The position numbers and the translations under genes were made by a program. From positions 1 through 29,972 of the forward strand of contig PCAH01000069.1 in the NCBI GenBank assembly GCA_002730485.1: 29,972 nt of DNA, read 5' to 3'. The notes beneath the pieces are model-generated. The model was not told the DNA's origin, did not search any database, and saw only the letters and a program-made list of their open reading frames with translations. This stretch comes from Dehalococcoidia bacterium. GTDB taxonomy: Bacteria; Chloroflexota; Dehalococcoidia; UBA3495. Of the stretch, positions 22,954-29,972 are shown piece after piece (position 1 is the first letter of the stretch; every line of letters starts with the position of its first letter).

Positions 22954-24585
22954 TTAACTCAGCCCCAGCACCTCACCCTCCGGCGTGACATCCATGTCCA
23001 GCGCCCTGGGTCTGGTCGGCAGTCCAGGCAGCGTTTGGATGGGGCCAGCTAGGGCGTAAAGGAAACCCGCACCAACGGAAGCCCTGATGTCGGTGATGGG
23101 GAAGGTATAGCCGCCGGGCCGTCCCTTTAGACTCTGGTCATGGGATATGGAAAGGTGGGTCTTGGCCATACAGATGGGCAGACCTCCCCAGCCTTTTGAC
23201 TCAAAGTACCGCAACCGTCTTCGGGCCTCTGGAGACCAGCTGACATCGGCTGCGTTATAGATGGTCTGAGCCAGCGCCAGGACCTTGTCCTCGGCAGAGG
23301 CGTCGGCGGGGTAGGCGTAGGTGATGGTGGGTGTTCCCTGGGAGGCGTCAACCACAGCCTGGGCCAGGTCTTCGCCACCCGTGCCACCCTGGGCAAAGCC
23401 GTCGCATTCCACTGCGTATGTTGCTCCCGCGTCCATGGCGATCTTCTTCACCGCCGCCAATTCCTCGGGGCTATCGGTCCCGAACCGGTTGATGGCGACC
23501 ACACAAGGCAGGCCAAAACTTTTGACGATGCCAATGTGGTGGATCAGGTTGTCGCCGCCGGCTATCACCGCGGCCGGGTCGGGGTTGCCGAGGTCTCGCC
23601 TTCTGGTACCACCGTGCCATTTCAGGGCGCGAGCAGATGCCACCAGCACGGCAGCGCTGGGCATAAGCCCACTCTGGCGGGTCTTGATGTGCATGAATTT
23701 CTCAAAGCCCAGGTCAGAGGCGAAACCAGCCTCGGTGATCACATAATCGGCGTAGCTCAGGGCCATCTTGTCGGCGATTATGGAACTGCAACCGTGGGCG
23801 ATGTTTCCGAAGGGGCCGGCGTGGATGATGGATGGCTGGCCCTCCATGGTCTGTACCAGGTTCGGCATCACGGTCTGGTGGAGCAGGGCCATCAAAGACC
23901 CGGCGAAACCAAGTTGTTCTACGTTAACCGGCTCCCCGTCAGAGGTCTCGCCGATGACGATGCGGTTTAGTCGTTGTCTCAGGTCATCGGGGCCGTCGGC
24001 CAATGCCAAGATCGCCATGATCTCGGATGCCGACACGATGTCAAAGCGGGCTTCACGCAGGGGGCCAAAGTTTGCGCCGCCGATGCCGGAGACGACCTGA
24101 CGCAAGCCTCGGTCAGAGGCGTCGGTGACCCGGTTCCACATCAGTCCACCGGCGTCCAGCCCCGGTATGGAGTTTCGGAACACTTCGTTCTCCACCAGCG
24201 CGGCCAGCAGGTTGTGGGCAGAGCCGACGGCGTGGGCATCGCCGGTGAAGTGGATGTTGATCTCGTCTTCCGGCACTACCCGGGCCATACCGCCGCCGGT
24301 GCCGCCACCCTTGATGCCAAAGATCGGCCCCAGGGTGGGCTCCCGTAGGTTGACTGAGACCTTGTGTCCCAAACGGCCCATCCCTTGAGTCAGGCCGATG
24401 GCGGTTGTGGTCTTGCCTTCTCCGGCGGGAGTGGGGGTGATCCCGGTGACCACCACCAGCTTGCCCCGGTAGTCGGAGGGCGGTTTCAGTGCGTCCAGGG
24501 ATATCTTGGCCTTGTACCTACCGTAGGGGACCAGATGGTCTGCGTTTAGGCCAAGTTCATCGGCGATCTTTGTTATTGGCTCCAC
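22954..24585 (-). CDS. fhs: Formate-tetrahydrofolate ligase, 543 aa
   Basis: This enzyme joins formate to tetrahydrofolate with ATP, giving 10-formyl-THF in the cytoplasm. The P-loop TPTPAGEGKTTT is at 50-61. It is followed by the highly conserved LREPTLGPIFGIKGGGTGGG, the INIHFTGDAHAV segment and RQVVSGIGG. Later conserved parts include GAGFLYALAGPIQTLPGLP near the C-terminus. Length is close to the usual 550-560. The start is GTG at 24585, with GGAGA just upstream. It lies 31 bp after metH, so the two probably form one transcript that supplies and uses one-carbon units. The family is also part of the Wood-Ljungdahl methyl branch, but no other gene of that pathway is in the window. Confidence 0.96.
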   Translation of the reverse strand: MEPITKIADELGLNADHLVPYGRYKAKISLDALKPPSDYRGKLVVVTGITPTPAGEGKTTTAIGLTQGMGRLGHKVSVNLREPTLGPIFGIKGGGTGGGMARVVPEDEINIHFTGDAHAVGSAHNLLAALVENEVFRNSIPGLDAGGLMWNRVTDASDRGLRQVVSGIGGANFGPLREARFDIVSASEIMAILALADGPDDLRQRLNRIVIGETSDGEPVNVEQLGFAGSLMALLHQTVMPNLVQTMEGQPSIIHAGPFGNIAHGCSSIIADKMALSYADYVITEAGFASDLGFEKFMHIKTRQSGLMPSAAVLVASARALKWHGGTRRRDLGNPDPAAVIAGGDNLIHHIGIVKSFGLPCVVAINRFGTDSPEELAAVKKIAMDAGATYAVECDGFAQGGTGGEDLAQAVVDASQGTPTITYAYPADASAEDKVLALAQTIYNAADVSWSPEARRRLRYFESKGWGGLPICMAKTHLSISHDQSLKGRPGGYTFPITDIRASVGAGFLYALAGPIQTLPGLPTRPRALDMDVTPEGEVLGLS

Positions 24586-24616
24586 ATCGTCTCCAGGCGC
24601 CAGATTGGGCCAGTGA

Positions 24617-28120
<3,504 letters not shown>

Positions 28121-28170
28121 AATTGTTCAGTGGTCATTCAGGATTCGATTATTGCACGGCTAGGCATTGT

Positions 28171-28202
28171 AGCACCGGCCCACTGATGTGTGAACCGGTG
28201 CT
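28171..28202 (-). terminator. Hairpin in the aminopeptidase-metH gap
   Basis: AGCACCGG (28171-28178) and CCGGTGCT (28195-28202) form a perfect 8-bp stem with a 16-base loop, about 40 bp after the aminopeptidase stop. No T-run follows on either strand, so it may be a weak or factor-assisted terminator, or another structure in the metH leader. Confidence 0.3.
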
Positions 28203-28242
28203 CTCTGTTGGCCAGGCGTGCAACATGGAGTTGCTAGGCGGG

Positions 28243-29972
28243 TTAAGCGGCGAACCAGTCGGTCAGCAGCGGACGGTTGATCTCCAGCCATTTGATGTTG
28301 AGTCGTACCCGCTCCAAAGCCTGACGGATGGTGCGTTCTGCCGCCGGAGCCGGATGCTCGGCAAAGAAGCTATCAACCTCGTCGGCCTTTTCCTGGGAGC
28401 TGAAATGGCTGCAGATGGAGACCAGGCGCATGAGACCGAACCCGCCACCGCCGTAGCGCTGGTCGAACTCGGTCCAGTTGGACTTAACGAAGTCCCAGGC
28501 CAGGTCGCGGCCCTTGGGGTTGGCGGCTATGCTGGCTACCAGGGTGATGGTGTCCTGCGAACGCACCTTGGAGGACAGAGAGTCTTCCAGCGCGGCAGTG
28601 AGCAGGTCTGAATCCTGGAACCGGCTCAAGGACAGTAGAAGCCTGATCTTCTCTTCTGCCAGGTCGGTCTCGCCGTCCAATTGCCAGATCTGGTCATAGA
28701 TATCCTTGCCGCCGGATTGGGCTGCCAGGGCAAAGACCACGCCACGAAGATCCGGGGCCAGAGTCTCTCGGTTCTCCATGTATCTATTGAACCGCTCCGT
28801 CGCTTGGGCGGTCACATCGGCGTGATTGTAGCTGCCAGCCTGACTCAGCACCGTGGAACGGAGCAGGGCGTCGAGGTGACCCTCATCGGCCCTGGGTTCC
28901 CAGCCGATCTTTCCTGCGGCGGGGGCAAACAGTTCACGGGCGAACTTCTGGTAGGCCGCGTGGACCGGTTCATCGGAGATGAGCTGCTCGATGTCCCTCA
29001 GGTTGCTGGCAAGGTCGCTCCAGACCGATGCGTCGTTCTCGTTCTTGTAAGCATTGGCCATTGATATGAACTGGGTCACGGGCAGGATTCCGGCCCGGGA
29101 CAGCGCGTAGGCGTCGTTCTGGATACCCAGACGGTCGGTGGCGTGTAGTTCCAGCGACTCGATGGCCGGAACCAGACGTTGCCAGTCTTCCGCGCTGTAA
29201 TTGACCCGGAAGAAACCGGTCTGGAGAGGGTTTACCTTGACCCAACTTCCGGAATCGCCAGGAACCTCCAGTTGGGTCTGGTTGCCCTCCATCACCGTGA
29301 TGGAGGATTCTTCACCGCCCTGACTAGCGCGGATCGGCACCCGCCAAACCTCTGGGTCGGGTTCGCTGTCACCTAGCAGGCTGTCGTAGACGAACCGCTC
29401 TTGGGACACTGATATCTGGGTCTTGCTGCCACTGCGGTCCGTCTCCACCTGTAGCACCGGGTAGCCCATCTGCTTGACCCAGGAATCCATGATGGCGGTT
29501 ACCGGCTGACCGGACTCCGTTTCCAGGGCTGACCACAGGTCTTGGGTGCGGGCGTTGTCGTACATGTGACCGGAGAGATACCGGTTCAAGCCTTTGCGGA
29601 AGGTCTCCTCGCCCAGGAAATTCTCCAGCATGCGGATGACCGACGCCCCCTTGCTGTAGCTGATGGCGTCAAAAAGCTGGCTAACCTCGGCCGGGTTCAT
29701 CACTGCCTGTTCGATGGGGTGGGAGTTTTTTAGGCCGTCCAGGCTAAGCGCCCGGTTGGTGTCCATGTTCACGAACTGGGTCCACATCTCCCATTCCGGG
29801 AATAGCCAGTCGACCGCCTTGTTGCCCATCCAGGAAGCAAAGCTCTCATTAAGCCAGAGGTCGTCCCACCATTCCATGGTTACCAGGTCGCCGAACCACA
29901 TATGGGCCATCTCGTGGGCGATCACTTCAGCAACCCGCTGTCGGGTGCCAGCGGACGAGTTTTCCGGGTCAA
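28243..29972 (-). CDS. M1 family zinc aminopeptidase (aminopeptidase N type), partial
   Basis: The 5' part lies beyond the right window edge. The frame is open to base 29972 and begins with DPENSSAGTRQRVAEV, a usual sequence just before the active site, so the internal Met is not the start. The zinc site is complete: HEMAH (29916-29902) and, 18 residues on, Glu in WLNESFASWMGN (near 29847). The neighbouring FGDLVTMEWWDDLWLNE is strongly conserved in M1 enzymes. The rest, about 530 residues, is the later part of the catalytic domain and an ERAP1-like helical C-terminal domain ending in LKWLEINRPLL style sequence. The GAMEN exopeptidase motif would be in the missing part. It removes N-terminal residues from peptides. 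It is probably a separate unit from metH, 122 bp away. Confidence 0.93.
   Translation of the reverse strand, partial: DPENSSAGTRQRVAEVIAHEMAHMWFGDLVTMEWWDDLWLNESFASWMGNKAVDWLFPEWEMWTQFVNMDTNRALSLDGLKNSHPIEQAVMNPAEVSQLFDAISYSKGASVIRMLENFLGEETFRKGLNRYLSGHMYDNARTQDLWSALETESGQPVTAIMDSWVKQMGYPVLQVETDRSGSKTQISVSQERFVYDSLLGDSEPDPEVWRVPIRASQGGEESSITVMEGNQTQLEVPGDSGSWVKVNPLQTGFFRVNYSAEDWQRLVPAIESLELHATDRLGIQNDAYALSRAGILPVTQFISMANAYKNENDASVWSDLASNLRDIEQLISDEPVHAAYQKFARELFAPAAGKIGWEPRADEGHLDALLRSTVLSQAGSYNHADVTAQATERFNRYMENRETLAPDLRGVVFALAAQSGGKDIYDQIWQLDGETDLAEEKIRLLLSLSRFQDSDLLTAALEDSLSSKVRSQDTITLVASIAANPKGRDLAWDFVKSNWTEFDQRYGGGGFGLMRLVSICSHFSSQEKADEVDSFFAEHPAPAAERTIRQALERVRLNIKWLEINRPLLTDWFAA

Overview
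The window is about 30 kb of gene-dense bacterial DNA of moderately high GC, with no rRNA, tRNA, CRISPR array or transposase recognised. The best guess for the source is an uncultivated Chloroflexota bacterium of the SAR202/Dehalococcoidia kind. That rests on many diverged paralogues of catabolic families (acyl-CoA dehydrogenases, CaiB/BaiF CoA-transferases, a crotonase, D-amino-acid enzymes, NIPSNAP) and on short palindromic repeats scattered between genes. It is inference, because no phylogenetic marker is present.

Layout. At 1-2600 (minus) lies a two-gene unit: a divergent tubulin/FtsZ-like GTPase and an unrecognised 516-residue partner, with a good sigma70-type promoter upstream and a 637-bp gene-free leader. 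At 3238-3645 (minus) is a small VOC (glyoxalase-fold) protein. At 3901-8082 (plus) are a D-aminoacylase-like amidohydrolase and two acyl-CoA dehydrogenase-like proteins, ended by a strong terminator. Next come a repeat-filled gap (8083-8636), RecQ helicase (8637-10802, minus) and a second repeat gap with two copies of a 77-bp element. At 11119-15884 (minus) are a crotonase, an MFS transporter and two class III CoA-transferases; the last three are almost abutting and look like an organic-acid uptake and CoA-activation operon. Divergent from it, at 16131-18443 (plus), are two tandem alanine-racemase-fold proteins of the D-threonine aldolase/D-serine dehydratase kind. Then (minus) come a double-NIPSNAP protein, an HSL-type esterase, an Asp/Glu/hydantoin racemase-like protein, a cyclic-2,3-diphosphoglycerate-synthetase-like P-loop protein, formate-tetrahydrofolate ligase, cobalamin-dependent methionine synthase and a 5'-truncated M1 aminopeptidase.

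Two functional themes stand out. One is scavenging of D-amino acids, hydroxy-amino acids, esters and organic acids through CoA intermediates. The other is one-carbon/folate metabolism (fhs, metH) with a P-loop protein of uncertain role beside it. Several catabolic paralogues lack residues that are catalytic in the well-studied relatives. These are the crotonase (both Glu), one CoA-transferase (Asp), one aldolase-like protein (PLP Lys and metal ligands) and the D-aminoacylase (bridging Cys replaced by Asp). They have probably been re-purposed, so they should not be given textbook activities. The most novel-looking parts are the tubulin-like two-gene system, the PLP-lysine-less aldolase paralogue, and a palindromic repeat inserted in frame inside a CoA-transferase gene.
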